From JACVRW01 sp963765135 (GTDB taxonomy: Bacteria > Actinomycetota > Thermoleophilia > Solirubrobacterales > Thermoleophilaceae), in NCBI GenBank assembly GCA_963765135.1, contig CAVXUX010000002.1:744001-808000 (forward strand): a stretch of DNA of 64,000 nt. Reading direction: 5' to 3'. Below are positions 8,756-17,032 of this stretch, in pieces. Numbering within the stretch: the stretch's first letter is position 1; each line of letters begins with the position of its first letter. A model generated the notes under the pieces. It worked only from the letters and a program-made list of their open reading frames with translations, was not told the origin of the DNA and did not search any database. Position numbers and translations under genes: made by a program.

Positions 8756-9050
8756 GCACGTTGCCCTCGCCGACGATCTCGTAGAACTCGGGCAGCACCG
8801 GGACGTTGACGTAGCCCTGCACCTCGATCCGCTTCTCGGCGATCGTCTCGGAGTACCAGTAGCGCTCGAAGTGGGCCTTGCTCGGGAAGATCGCGTCCTG
8901 GATGAAGTCGAGGCGGCCGTCGAGGTTCCGGTAGAAGCGCCACGAGACCGCGCCGAAATCGAGCACCGCCTCGGCGGCCGGCGCCCAGCCCTCGGCGAAC
9001 TTGTCGCCCCGGAACGGGTTCACGTGCCAGGGGATGTGCACGAGGATCAC
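8727..9050 (-). CDS. Conserved small protein translationally coupled to ccr
   Basis: The GTG start at 9050 overlaps the ccr stop (GTGA), so the gene is almost certainly cotranslated with ccr. The 107-aa product is rich in aromatic residues (HIPWHVNPFRGDKFAEGW, VSWRFYRNLDGRLDFIQ, HFERYWYSETIAEKR, LPEFYEIVGEGN). It has no signal peptide or membrane helix. I do not recognise the family; composition and size would fit a small alpha/beta-barrel (ABM/EthD-like) fold, which is a guess. Context suggests a role in, or regulation of, butyryl/crotonyl-CoA metabolism. Confidence 0.8.
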   Translation of the reverse strand: MILVHIPWHVNPFRGDKFAEGWAPAAEAVLDFGAVSWRFYRNLDGRLDFIQDAIFPSKAHFERYWYSETIAEKRIEVQGYVNVPVLPEFYEIVGEGNVLSLAQEEQA

Positions 9051-10303
9051 GCGCCCACCTCCGCCCGGATCGCGCCGGGCCCTTCCTCGGTCTTGCCCTC
9101 GCCCTCGTCCTCGGCGCCGACGAGGATCGCGATCTTGCCGAGGTGCTTGTTCTCGCGCATCAGCTGATGCGCCTCGGGCACCCCCTCGAATCCGAGCGTG
9201 CGCCACAGCACGGGGCGGATCTGGTTCGACTCGATCAGCTCGTTCGCCTTGTTGCACTCGTACGCGTTGGCGAAGTGCGACCCGATGATCTGCTTCTGGC
9301 GCATCCACAGGTAGCGCACGTCGAAGTCGAGGTCGAAGCCGGTGGTGCCGGCGCAGATCACGACCTTGCCGAACGGCTTGACGGTGAACACCGAGGTCGG
9401 GAAGGTCGCCTTGCCGACGTGCTCGAAGACGATGTCGGGCTGCTCGCCGAGGATCTCCTTGACGCGCTTGGAGAACGCCCGCGAGACGCCGAAGCGCTCC
9501 TTCTCCTCCTCGGGCGTCTCGCCGCCCTTGCGCATCATGCCGGCGAACTCATTGCGGTCGATGTAGTCGACGGCCCCGAGCTGCTTGACCAGCTCACCCT
9601 TCGCCGCGCTCGACACGACGCCGACCGCGTGCGCGCCGGCGGCCGCGCAGAGCTGGGTCGCGAACACTCCGAGCCCGCCGGCCGCGCCCCAGATCAGCAC
9701 GCGCTGGCCCGGCTGCAGGTCGCACTGGGTGATCAGCATCCGGTAGGCGGTGAAGTACACGAGCCCGTAGGAGGCGGCCTCGTCCCAGCTCAGGTTCTGT
9801 GGACGGGGGAGAAGTTGCTGCGCCTGGACCTTCGTGAACTGTGCGAACGAACCCCAGGTCGTCTCATAGCCCCAGATCATCTGGCTGGGCGCCGCGAGCG
9901 GGTCGAGGCCGTGGACCTCCTTGTCCTCGTAGGAGGCCATGTTGCAGTGGATCACGACCTCGTCGCCGGGCTTCCAGCGCGTGACGCCGGGGCCGACCTT
10001 CCAGACGACGCCCGAGGCGTCCGAGCCGCCGATGTGGTGTCCGAACTCGGGATGGTCCCCGTAGCGCATCACCGACACCGGCTGGCCGAGCGCGGCCCAG
10101 ACGTTGTTGTAGTTCACGCCCGCGGCCATCACCCGGACGATCACCTCGAAGGCGCCGGGCTCGGGGACCTCGACCTCCTCGAGCTGGAAGGCGTCCTTGG
10201 GCTCGCCCTGGCGCTCCTCGCGGATCACCCACGCGGACATGGTCTCCGGCAGCGTGCCGGGCTCGACATCGAGCTCTGACACCTTCGTGACGTCAACTGA
10301 CAT
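9047..10303 (-). CDS. ccr: Crotonyl-CoA carboxylase/reductase
   Basis: The 418-aa MDR-superfamily protein has the Ccr hallmarks: a long N-terminal extension, GVNYNNVWAALGQP, the segment IWGYETTWGSFAQF, the NADPH-binding AGGLGVFATQLCAAAG and GSHFANAYE near the end. The Asn in NYNNVW, the Glu in GYET and the His in GSHF are at positions known to form the CO2-binding pocket in carboxylating Ccr enzymes. The product should therefore be ethylmalonyl-CoA, made from crotonyl-CoA, CO2 and NADPH. With ecm and meaB it marks the ethylmalonyl-CoA pathway. A small gene overlaps its 3' end. Confidence 0.93.
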   Translation of the reverse strand: MSVDVTKVSELDVEPGTLPETMSAWVIREERQGEPKDAFQLEEVEVPEPGAFEVIVRVMAAGVNYNNVWAALGQPVSVMRYGDHPEFGHHIGGSDASGVVWKVGPGVTRWKPGDEVVIHCNMASYEDKEVHGLDPLAAPSQMIWGYETTWGSFAQFTKVQAQQLLPRPQNLSWDEAASYGLVYFTAYRMLITQCDLQPGQRVLIWGAAGGLGVFATQLCAAAGAHAVGVVSSAAKGELVKQLGAVDYIDRNEFAGMMRKGGETPEEEKERFGVSRAFSKRVKEILGEQPDIVFEHVGKATFPTSVFTVKPFGKVVICAGTTGFDLDFDVRYLWMRQKQIIGSHFANAYECNKANELIESNQIRPVLWRTLGFEGVPEAHQLMRENKHLGKIAILVGAEDEGEGKTEEGPGAIRAEVGA

Positions 10304-10345
10304 GGGCGGGCAGATTACCGCCGTGACTCCCGCTACGTTGCGCCT

Positions 10346-11413
10346 GTGCGCTGCCGCGCCCTCATCGCCGCGCTCGTGGCGACGCTGCTGTGGGCCCCGG
10401 CGGCGCGGGCGGCCACGGTGTCCGTCTCCGAGCAGACCGAGGAGGAGGGCACGGCCGTCTCGTTCTCGCTGAGCGCCGCCGACGGGGAGGCCAACCGTGT
10501 GACCGTCACCGCGCGGAGGCCCTCGGGCAAGCAGCGCATCGTGGTCTTCCGCGACGCCGGCGCGCCGCTCACCGCGGGAGAGGGGTGCCAGGCCGGCGTT
10601 GCCGGCGAGGTGGTCTGCCGCAACGCGCTCGGCGATTTCGCGAACTCGGTGGACGTGTACGCCAAGGACGGTGACGACATCGTCGACGCCTCGGCGATGA
10701 CGCTGCGTGGCTTCACGGTGTTCGTCGACGGCGGATCGGGTTCCGACGTGCTCACGGGCAGTCGGGCGCGGGTCAACGCCTTGTTCGGCGATTTCGTCAG
10801 CAGCGAGGTCGGGGACGACCGGGTCAGAGGCGGACGGGCCGACGACTTCCTCCAGGGCGGTCCAGGCGACGACATCCTGGACGGTGCCGGCGGCAGCGAC
10901 GAGGCCACCTATCGCGACGAGCGCAACCGCGTGCGGGTCGATCTGGCAGCCCGCTCGGCCGTGAGCACGGCCGGCGAGCGGGACACGCTGCGGTCGATCG
11001 AGCGACTCGAGGGCGGCGACGGCGCGGACATCCTCCGAGGCACCAACGGACGAAACGTGATCCAGGGGCTAGGTGGCGACGACCTGGTCGAGGGACGCGG
11101 CGGCAGCGACCTGCTCAAGGGCGCCGAGGGGCCGCGCTTCAAGGGCCCGCCCGACCGCGACCTGCTGCGCGGCGGCAGCGGCGGCGACATCCTGCTCGGC
11201 GACGGCGGGGCCGACCGCCTCTTCGGCGGCGCCGGGGGCGATCGCCTGGTCGGCGGCCGCGGGGTGGACCTGTTCGACGCCGGGCCCGACACCGATCGGT
11301 TGCGCTCGGCCGACGGCCGGGCGGAGACGGTCAGGTGCGGCCCGGGGTTCGACCGCCTGCTGGCGGACGGAGCGGATCGCCCCGCGGGCTGCGAGGCGAT
11401 CCGCCTGCGCTAG
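10346..11413 (+). CDS. Secreted RTX/hemolysin-type calcium-binding repeat protein
   Basis: The 355-aa protein begins at GTG with a signal peptide (MRCRALIAALVATLLWAPAARA). An Ig-like N-terminal domain is followed by an array of Gly/Asp nonapeptides (for example GGPGDDILDGAGG, GGDGADILRGTNG, GLGGDDLVEGRGG, GGSGGDILLGDGG), the calcium-binding beta-roll. A Cys-containing tail (RCGPGFDRLLADG to GCEAIRLR) is typical of actinobacterial members. There is no catalytic domain and no type I secretion gene nearby, so Sec export and a structural or adhesive role are likely. Divergent from ccr. Confidence 0.82.
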   Translation: MRCRALIAALVATLLWAPAARAATVSVSEQTEEEGTAVSFSLSAADGEANRVTVTARRPSGKQRIVVFRDAGAPLTAGEGCQAGVAGEVVCRNALGDFANSVDVYAKDGDDIVDASAMTLRGFTVFVDGGSGSDVLTGSRARVNALFGDFVSSEVGDDRVRGGRADDFLQGGPGDDILDGAGGSDEATYRDERNRVRVDLAARSAVSTAGERDTLRSIERLEGGDGADILRGTNGRNVIQGLGGDDLVEGRGGSDLLKGAEGPRFKGPPDRDLLRGGSGGDILLGDGGADRLFGGAGGDRLVGGRGVDLFDAGPDTDRLRSADGRAETVRCGPGFDRLLADGADRPAGCEAIRLR

Positions 11414-11453
11414 CTCGGCCCGGGGGAGGCCGGCTCGCGCGGCCGCGTCCGTT

Positions 11454-13019
11454 TCAGGTCTCCCAGACCGCCTCGGCGGCGGCCGCTTCGGGCCGTAGCG
11501 CCGGGTCGGGGCGCTCGGCGGTCTTCGGCTGGATCAGCCAGAAGGCGAGCACCGCTCCGAGGGCCGCCACTCCGGCCGAGAGCCACATGCCGTTCGCGAA
11601 GGCGTGGATGAAGGCGTCGTGCGACGCGGTGACGACCTGCGGCGGCAGCGACTCGCCCTGGCTGCCGGCGCCGAGGCTGTGAACGAGCTGCTCGCGCTCC
11701 CCGGCGCTCACGCCGGTGCCGGCCAGCTTGTCGGCGAGCTCGTTGCGCGCCAGGTGTTGGAAGAGCGCGCCGATCGCCGCGACGCCGAAGGTTGCGCCGA
11801 CCATCCGGCTCATCGAGAGGATGCCGGAGCCCACACCCGCCTTCTCGGGCGCCACCGAGTTCATCGCCGCCGTGGACATCGGCGACATGACCAGCGCCAT
11901 GCCGATGCCCATCAGGACGAACGCGGGCAGGAGGAGCCCGTAGCCGGTGTCGACTGTGATGCGCGTCTGGAGGAACAGAGCGAACGCGACCAGCGTGAGC
12001 CCGGTGACCATCAGGGGCCGCGGGCCGACGCGGTCGGACAACCGCCCTGCCACCGGCGCGATCAGCACGATCATCAGCGTGGACGGGAGGAAGCGCACGC
12101 CGGCCTCGACCGCGGAGTAGCCGAGGATGTTCTGGAGGTAGAGCGCGGTGAAGAAGAACATCGCGAACATGGCGAACGAGACGATGAACGCGACGAGGTT
12201 CGCGCCGAGGAACGTCCTCGACCGGAACAGCGAGAACTCCACCATCGGCTCGCGCACCCGCGGCTCGATCAGCGCGAACGTGCCCAGTCCGGCGACGGCG
12301 ACGGTCAAGAGCGCGACGATCCGGCCGGAGCCCCAGCCCCAGGCGTTGCCCTCGACCAGGGCGAGCACGAGCGCGCTCAACCCGAGCGACAGCGCGGCGA
12401 TGCCGGGCCAGTCGATCGCGTGCTCACGCGACTCGTCGCGCGATTCGTGAGTCGCGAACAGCGTGACCGCCACGGCGCCGACGGCCACCGGGAGGTTGAG
12501 GAAGAAGATCGCCCGCCAGGAGACGTACTCGGCCAGCGCGCCGCCCACCACCGGGCCGATCGCCAGCGCGAGCGCGGATACCCCCGCCCAGGTGCCGATC
12601 GCCTTGCCGCGCTCCTCAGCCGGGAACGTGACCGTGATGATCGAGAGCGTGGCGGGCATCATGAACGCCGCGCCCGCGCCCTGGAGCGCCCGGCCGGCGA
12701 CGAGCCAGCCCTCGCTCGGTGCGAGGCCGATCGCCGCGCTCGAGAGCGCGAACACGACCACGCCGAAGAGGAACATCTTGCGCCGGCCGAGGATGTCGCC
12801 CAGGCGCCCGCCCGTGACCAGCAGCACGGCGAACGTCAGCGTGTAGATGTTGACGGTCCACTCGAGGCCCGAGAGCGAGACGCCGAGGTCGTCCTGGATG
12901 GACGGCAGCGCCACGTTCACGACCGTGTTGTCGAGCATGATCATGAAGAGGGCGAAGCACATCGCCGCGAGCGTCCACCAGCGGCGATTGCCCTCGTTGA
13001 GTCGGATGCGGTCAGTCAC
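11454..13019 (-). CDS. DHA2-family MFS drug/proton antiporter (14 TM)
   Basis: The 521-aa protein has the DHA2/EmrB layout: MIMLDNTVVNVALPSIQ in the first helix, GRLGDILGRRKMF in the loop between helices 2 and 3, the motif C segment GPVVGGALAEYVSWRAIFFLN, and about 14 hydrophobic segments. It should export toxic compounds using the proton gradient. The GTG start overlaps the stop of the upstream MarR gene (GTGA at 13016-13019), so regulator and pump form one operon. Control by the MarR protein through the palindrome at 13468-13483 is very likely. Confidence 0.92.
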   Translation of the reverse strand: MTDRIRLNEGNRRWWTLAAMCFALFMIMLDNTVVNVALPSIQDDLGVSLSGLEWTVNIYTLTFAVLLVTGGRLGDILGRRKMFLFGVVVFALSSAAIGLAPSEGWLVAGRALQGAGAAFMMPATLSIITVTFPAEERGKAIGTWAGVSALALAIGPVVGGALAEYVSWRAIFFLNLPVAVGAVAVTLFATHESRDESREHAIDWPGIAALSLGLSALVLALVEGNAWGWGSGRIVALLTVAVAGLGTFALIEPRVREPMVEFSLFRSRTFLGANLVAFIVSFAMFAMFFFTALYLQNILGYSAVEAGVRFLPSTLMIVLIAPVAGRLSDRVGPRPLMVTGLTLVAFALFLQTRITVDTGYGLLLPAFVLMGIGMALVMSPMSTAAMNSVAPEKAGVGSGILSMSRMVGATFGVAAIGALFQHLARNELADKLAGTGVSAGEREQLVHSLGAGSQGESLPPQVVTASHDAFIHAFANGMWLSAGVAALGAVLAFWLIQPKTAERPDPALRPEAAAAEAVWET

Positions 13020-13495
13020 GAGTTGAGTCTCCTTGCGACGGGGCTCACCCCGACGGCGAGCGCGGCGCGCTCCTCGTCGGTGAGCTCCTCTACGAAGCGC
13101 TTGATGCCGGCGAGCCTGATCGCCACGAAGTGGTCGATCGTGCGCCGCCCGCGGGCGCTGAGTGTCAAAAGCTTGGAACGGCGGTCGCGCGGGTCCTCGG
13201 TGCGCTTGACCTCCCCGCGCTGCACGAGGCCGTCGATGGCGCGGCTGATGGCCGGGCCGGACAGGCCGAGCGTCTCGGACAGCGCGTTGAGGGGGACCGG
13301 GTCCTCGGAGTCGCTGATCCGGTGCAGGCACTTGACCTGGGTGAAGGTGAGCCCGGCCTGCTCGATGGCGGCGAAGAAGTCGCGGCTCGAGGACACGAGC
13401 AGGTGCTTCATCAGCACGCCGAGGTCGGCGACGACGGTGTCGAGGTCGGCGGCCGGGCTAACAGATGCTTGCATGCATGCAAGTATTGCAGACAC
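13016..13495 (-). CDS. MarR-family transcriptional repressor
   Basis: The protein (159 aa from GTG 13495, 152 aa from ATG 13474) has a winged helix-turn-helix: LTFTQVKCLHRIS, NALSETLGLSGPAISRAIDG and the wing KRTEDPRDRRSKLLTLS. It is cotranscribed with the DHA2 pump and probably represses it until a ligand binds. Both candidate starts lie at or within a perfect 16-bp palindrome, suggesting direct autoregulation at the start of the message. Confidence 0.9.
   Translation of the reverse strand: MSAILACMQASVSPAADLDTVVADLGVLMKHLLVSSSRDFFAAIEQAGLTFTQVKCLHRISDSEDPVPLNALSETLGLSGPAISRAIDGLVQRGEVKRTEDPRDRRSKLLTLSARGRRTIDHFVAIRLAGIKRFVEELTDEERAALAVGVSPVARRLNS
13468..13483. promoter_or_regulatory. Perfect 16-bp palindrome, probable MarR operator
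   Basis: CTTGCATGCATGCAAG is a perfect inverted repeat covering the start region of the marR gene and 56 bp from the divergent GST-fold gene start. Alternating TTGCATGCATGCAA-type sites are usual for MarR repressors of DHA2 pumps. The assignment rests on position and symmetry. Confidence 0.8.
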
Positions 13496-13538
13496 GCATG
13501 GATACGCCCAGTCCCGGCGGCGGTAGGATCACGCCGCC

Positions 13539-14273
13539 GTGAAGAAGGCCACCCTCTTCGCCGTGCCCGCCTCGCATCCGTCGCTCGCCGCGGAGCTGAT
13601 GCTGCGCCAGAAGGGCATCGACTACCGCCGCGTCGACCTGGTCGCGGTCGTCCACCGCGGGGTGCTGCGCGTGCTCGGCTTCCCCGGCATCACCGTCCCG
13701 GCCTTGCGGCTCGACGGCAAGCGCGTGCAGGGCACGCGCGCGATCGCCGAGGCGCTCGACGCCCTGCGCCCCGACCCGCCGCTGTTCCCGGCCGACCCAG
13801 AGGAGCGCCGCGCCGTCGACGAGGCCGAGGAGTGGGGCGACAAGGTCTACCAGCCGGTGCCGCGCCGATTGGTGTGGGCGGCGCTGCGGCGCGACCGCTC
13901 GACGATGGCCACCTACCTCGAGGGGGCCAAGCTCGGGGTGCCCGTGCCGGTCGCGGCGCGGGTCGGAGCGCCGGTGATCCGAGCCGCCGCTCGCGCCAAC
14001 CACGCGACCGACGAGAACGTGCGAATCGATCTGGCGAGCCTGCCGGTGCTGATCGACCACGTCGACGCCCTGCTGCGGCTGGGGGTCATCGGCGGGGTCC
14101 AGCCGAACGTGGCCGACTTCCAGATCGGGACCTCGACGGCGCTGCTCGCGACGCTCGGCGACGCGCGCCGGATGCTCGAGGGCCATCCCGCTCTGGAGCA
14201 CGCGCAGCGCATCGCTCCGAGCTATCCCGGACAGACCCCCAAGGTCTTCCCGGAGGCCTGGCTGCAAGCCTGA
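13539..14273 (+). CDS. Glutathione S-transferase-fold protein
   Basis: The 244-aa protein has a thioredoxin-like N-terminal half (KKATLFAVPASHPSLAAELM, then GFPGITVPALRLDGKRVQGT with the cis-Pro in TVPAL, then an Ala-rich helix) and an all-helical C-terminal half, as in the GST superfamily. Actinobacteria of this type usually lack glutathione, so the thiol partner or substrate is unknown. It is divergent from marR, and its promoter may share the MarR operator, linking it to detoxification. Start is GTG. Confidence 0.72.
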   Translation: MKKATLFAVPASHPSLAAELMLRQKGIDYRRVDLVAVVHRGVLRVLGFPGITVPALRLDGKRVQGTRAIAEALDALRPDPPLFPADPEERRAVDEAEEWGDKVYQPVPRRLVWAALRRDRSTMATYLEGAKLGVPVPVAARVGAPVIRAAARANHATDENVRIDLASLPVLIDHVDALLRLGVIGGVQPNVADFQIGTSTALLATLGDARRMLEGHPALEHAQRIAPSYPGQTPKVFPEAWLQA

Positions 14274-14313
14274 TCCCGTTCCGTCGGACGCTGGGCCTAC
14301 GGTGGGTGGTTCG

Positions 14314-15633
14314 ATGGAAGCTGCTACTCCCCTCAGACAGCCGCACGTGCGCACGATGGGCGATCGCCTGGTCGTGGACGGCCTCGTCGTCGAGGACGAA
14401 TGCGCCGTCCGGCTCGTGCATGAGCGCGAGCAGAACGGCGACGATCCGGTCAGGGTCGTGCGCGACGCCGTGGAGATCGGCGCGCGCGTGCTCGACCGCG
14501 AGCAGACCGGCGCGAACACCGAGTTCGTCAAGGCCGAGTTCGAGAAGGCCTCGCGGGACGTCCAGCAGGAGTTCACCGAGAAGGCGCGCACGATCGCGGA
14601 GTTCTTCGAGGAGCAGTTCGCCGCCGTGTTCGGCGAGGACGACGGTCAGCTCGCGAAGGAGCTGGAGCGGCGCTTCGGGGACGGGAGCGCGATCTCGGTG
14701 CAGAACCGCGTGCGGGAGGCGGTCTCGGAGACGCTGACCAAGTCACGCGAGGACCTGGTGCGCCAGTTCTCGGCGGCCGACGAGCGCAACCCGCTCGCCG
14801 ACTTCAAGAGCGCCGCCGTCCGCGAGATCCAGCAGGCCGCCAGCCGCTCCGACGCCACGCAGCGCGCGCTGCTGACGAAGCTGGGCGAGCTGCAGAAGGA
14901 GCTCCAGGGGCTGCGCGACGAGAAGGAGAAGCTCGAGGAGGTCGAGGCCGAGCGCGAGCGCGGCACCGCCAAGGGGCGCAGCTTCGAGGAGGCCGTCTTC
15001 GAGGCCGTCGACCGGATCGCCGCGGCGCAGGGCGACGACGCCGAGGCCGTCGGCGACGTTCGCGAGGCCACAGGCAAGGTGGGCGACATCGTCGTGTCGC
15101 TGGACGCCTGCAACGGGCCCGCGCGCGGGCGCGTTGTGTTCGAGGCGAAGGACCGCCGTCTGTCGCGGCCGGCCGCGCTGGCCGAGCTGGACAAGGCGAT
15201 GGCCGAGCGCTCGGCCGACTTTGCCGTGCTGGTCGTGCCCACCGAGGAGGAGGTGCCGGCCAAGCTGGAGGCGCTGCGCGAGTACAACGGCGACAAGGTC
15301 GTGGTCGCGCTCGATCCCGACTCGGGGACGCTGGCGCTGGAGCTGGGCTACCGCCTGGCGCGGGCGCGCGTCCTGATGAAGCGGTCGGACGCCGACGGCA
15401 TCGACGCCGGCGAGCTGCGCAGCACGATCGAGCGCGCGCTGGCCGCGCTGGCCGAGGAGCGCAAGATCAAGCAGCAGCTCACCGGAGCGAAGGGCAACAT
15501 CGAGCGCGCCTACGGGATGGTCGAGGTGATGGCGGCGCGGGTGCGCGAGCACCTGGCGGAGATCGACTCGATGGTGCGCCCAGCGGACGCCGACCCGGTG
15601 GAAGAGCCGGCGGACGACCAGCTCGAGCTGTAA
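14314..15633 (+). CDS. Coiled-coil protein with DUF2130-like nuclease-fold C-terminus
   Basis: The 439-aa protein (GTG at 14302 is an alternative start) has long charged helices with coiled-coil character up to about residue 230 (KLGELQKELQGLRDEKEKLE). The C-terminal region follows: KGRSFEEAVFEAVDRIA, then GDIVVSLDA, VVFEAKDR, LAELDKAMAERSADFAVLVV and DKVVVALDPD. The D...ExK pattern (GDIV, then FEAKD) and the order of motifs resemble the DUF2130 family, a restriction-endonuclease-like fold of unknown function attached to coiled coils. Catalysis is not shown. There are no membrane helices. Confidence 0.65.
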   Translation: MEAATPLRQPHVRTMGDRLVVDGLVVEDECAVRLVHEREQNGDDPVRVVRDAVEIGARVLDREQTGANTEFVKAEFEKASRDVQQEFTEKARTIAEFFEEQFAAVFGEDDGQLAKELERRFGDGSAISVQNRVREAVSETLTKSREDLVRQFSAADERNPLADFKSAAVREIQQAASRSDATQRALLTKLGELQKELQGLRDEKEKLEEVEAERERGTAKGRSFEEAVFEAVDRIAAAQGDDAEAVGDVREATGKVGDIVVSLDACNGPARGRVVFEAKDRRLSRPAALAELDKAMAERSADFAVLVVPTEEEVPAKLEALREYNGDKVVVALDPDSGTLALELGYRLARARVLMKRSDADGIDAGELRSTIERALAALAEERKIKQQLTGAKGNIERAYGMVEVMAARVREHLAEIDSMVRPADADPVEEPADDQLEL

Positions 15634-15645
15634 TCCGCCCCGGAT

Positions 15646-16062
15646 CTAGGGCAGCAGCAAGTCGGAGTTCGAGTCCTGGCGCTCTGCCCCGATGTCGAGC
15701 ACCGCGGGCTCGATCTCCTTCGGCACCGCCTGCTCGGAGCCGGCGCGCACCTCGTAGGTGCCGGGCTCCAGGGTCCGCTTGATCGTCAGCGTGTCGGTCG
15801 GGTCGACCGAGCCGGCGTCTTCCTTGATCGACTCGCCCTCGAGCGTGACCGTGTGCGGCTGGTCGGTCTGGTTGGAGATCGTGATCTCGAACGGGCCGGC
15901 GCCCAGGTCGCGCGCGGGGGAGACCGTGACCTTGTCCTTCTGGATCACGCCGCTCAGCTCGATCCGCACCGCGGCGCGCGGCTTTCTCTCGAAGTCCTCG
16001 TCCCCGCACCCGGCAACGAAGATCGCGGCGATCGCGCATGTGGCCAGGACTCGTCCCCCCAT
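15646..16062 (-). CDS. Small lipoprotein with cupredoxin/Ig-like domain
   Basis: The 138-aa protein starts at ATG 16062 with a lipoprotein signal (RVLATCAIAAIFVAGC, lipobox VAGC). The mature part has alternating beta-strand segments (FEITISNQTDQPHTVTLEGE, TLEPGTYEVRAG) like cupredoxin-fold proteins, but I see no full set of copper ligands (His only in PHTV, no Cys-His-Met cluster). Function unknown; a secreted binding protein is the likeliest guess. Confidence 0.75.
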   Translation of the reverse strand: MGGRVLATCAIAAIFVAGCGDEDFERKPRAAVRIELSGVIQKDKVTVSPARDLGAGPFEITISNQTDQPHTVTLEGESIKEDAGSVDPTDTLTIKRTLEPGTYEVRAGSEQAVPKEIEPAVLDIGAERQDSNSDLLLP

Positions 16063-16075
16063 GGCTGCGGCCACC

Positions 16076-17032
16076 CTAGCCGAACCAGACCGAACGCCGC
16101 GACGATCGCAGCTCGTCCAGCTCCAGCTGGATGCGCGTGCGGATCTCCTCGCCGAGCGCCTGGACCAAGGCCAGGTCGTCGGCATCCTCGGGCGCGTAGC
16201 CCGACAGGTCGACCGGCTCGAGGAAGCGGATCTTGAACTTCGCCGGCAGGTACATCAGCGCCGCCGCCAGCCCGAACTGCGGGAACGCGTGGTTGACGGG
16301 AAAGTAGATCAGCCCGGTCAGCTTCTGCAGCGCTGGGACGTGGGCGAAGATCGGCATCGCCTCTTCGGCACCGAGCACCGCCACCGGCACGATCGGCGCG
16401 CCCGCGCGCATGGCCGTGCGCACGAACCCGCCGCGCCCGAAGCGACGCAGGCGGTAGCGCTGCCAGTAGAGCTTGCGCGAGCCCTTCTGGCCCTCCGGGA
16501 ACACGAGCACGAGCCGGCCCTCGTCGTGGAGCAGGCGCTGGGCGTTGGCGGGGTGGGCGGCCACCATCCCGATCTTGTTCGTGAGCAGGCCCGCGCCCGG
16601 ATAGCCCTTGAACCAGTGCTCGCCGAGCATGTACACCGGTCTCGGGGTGGGGTGCTCGTGGTGGATCGCCTGCATGATCATCGGGCCGTCGGGCGGCAGC
16701 GCGCCCGAGTGGTTCGACACGATCAGCGCCCCGCCCTCGGCGGGCACGTGCTCGACGCCCTCCGTCTCGACGCGGAACCAGTGGTGGTAGTAGAAGTCGA
16801 GCAGCGGCTCGAGCCGGTCGAGCACCCGCTGCGAGCGACCCCAGTCGTCGAGCTGGCGCCCGGGCTCGTCGGCCGGCACCAGCTCGCGCAGGTCGCGCAG
16901 CTCGACCGGCTGCTCGGGAGCCGGCTCTGGTTCGGGCGGCAGGTCGAGCACGCCGACGTGCGGGTGGTACCCGAGCAGCGAACTCTCGCGCGACAGGCCG
17001 TGACGACTGGTCGGGGTGCGTGGCTCAGCCAC
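16076..17032 (-). CDS. PlsC-like lysophospholipid/1-acylglycerol-3-phosphate acyltransferase
   Basis: The 318-aa protein has the acyltransferase motif I in the actinobacterial form NHSGALPPDG, motif III around VFPEGQKGSRK, and the GAPIVPVAVLGAEE segment. The N-terminal 70 residues are hydrophilic and acidic. It probably acylates lysophosphatidic acid or a related acceptor at the membrane. Its 5' end overlaps the 3' end of the ygfZ-like gene by 8 bp (17025-17032), so the two are likely one operon. Confidence 0.85.
   Translation of the reverse strand: MAEPRTPTSRHGLSRESSLLGYHPHVGVLDLPPEPEPAPEQPVELRDLRELVPADEPGRQLDDWGRSQRVLDRLEPLLDFYYHHWFRVETEGVEHVPAEGGALIVSNHSGALPPDGPMIMQAIHHEHPTPRPVYMLGEHWFKGYPGAGLLTNKIGMVAAHPANAQRLLHDEGRLVLVFPEGQKGSRKLYWQRYRLRRFGRGGFVRTAMRAGAPIVPVAVLGAEEAMPIFAHVPALQKLTGLIYFPVNHAFPQFGLAAALMYLPAKFKIRFLEPVDLSGYAPEDADDLALVQALGEEIRTRIQLELDELRSSRRSVWFG

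Noticed and set aside
9047..10303. Generic quinone oxidoreductase/zinc alcohol dehydrogenase
   Set aside because: The long N-terminal extension and the Ccr-specific motifs (NYNNVW, IWGYET, GSHFANAYE) identify crotonyl-CoA carboxylase/reductase.
10680..11290. Tandem DNA repeats in the RTX gene as a possible CRISPR or satellite
   Set aside because: The periodicity comes from Gly/Asp nonapeptide codons in a coding frame; repeat units vary and there are no spacers.
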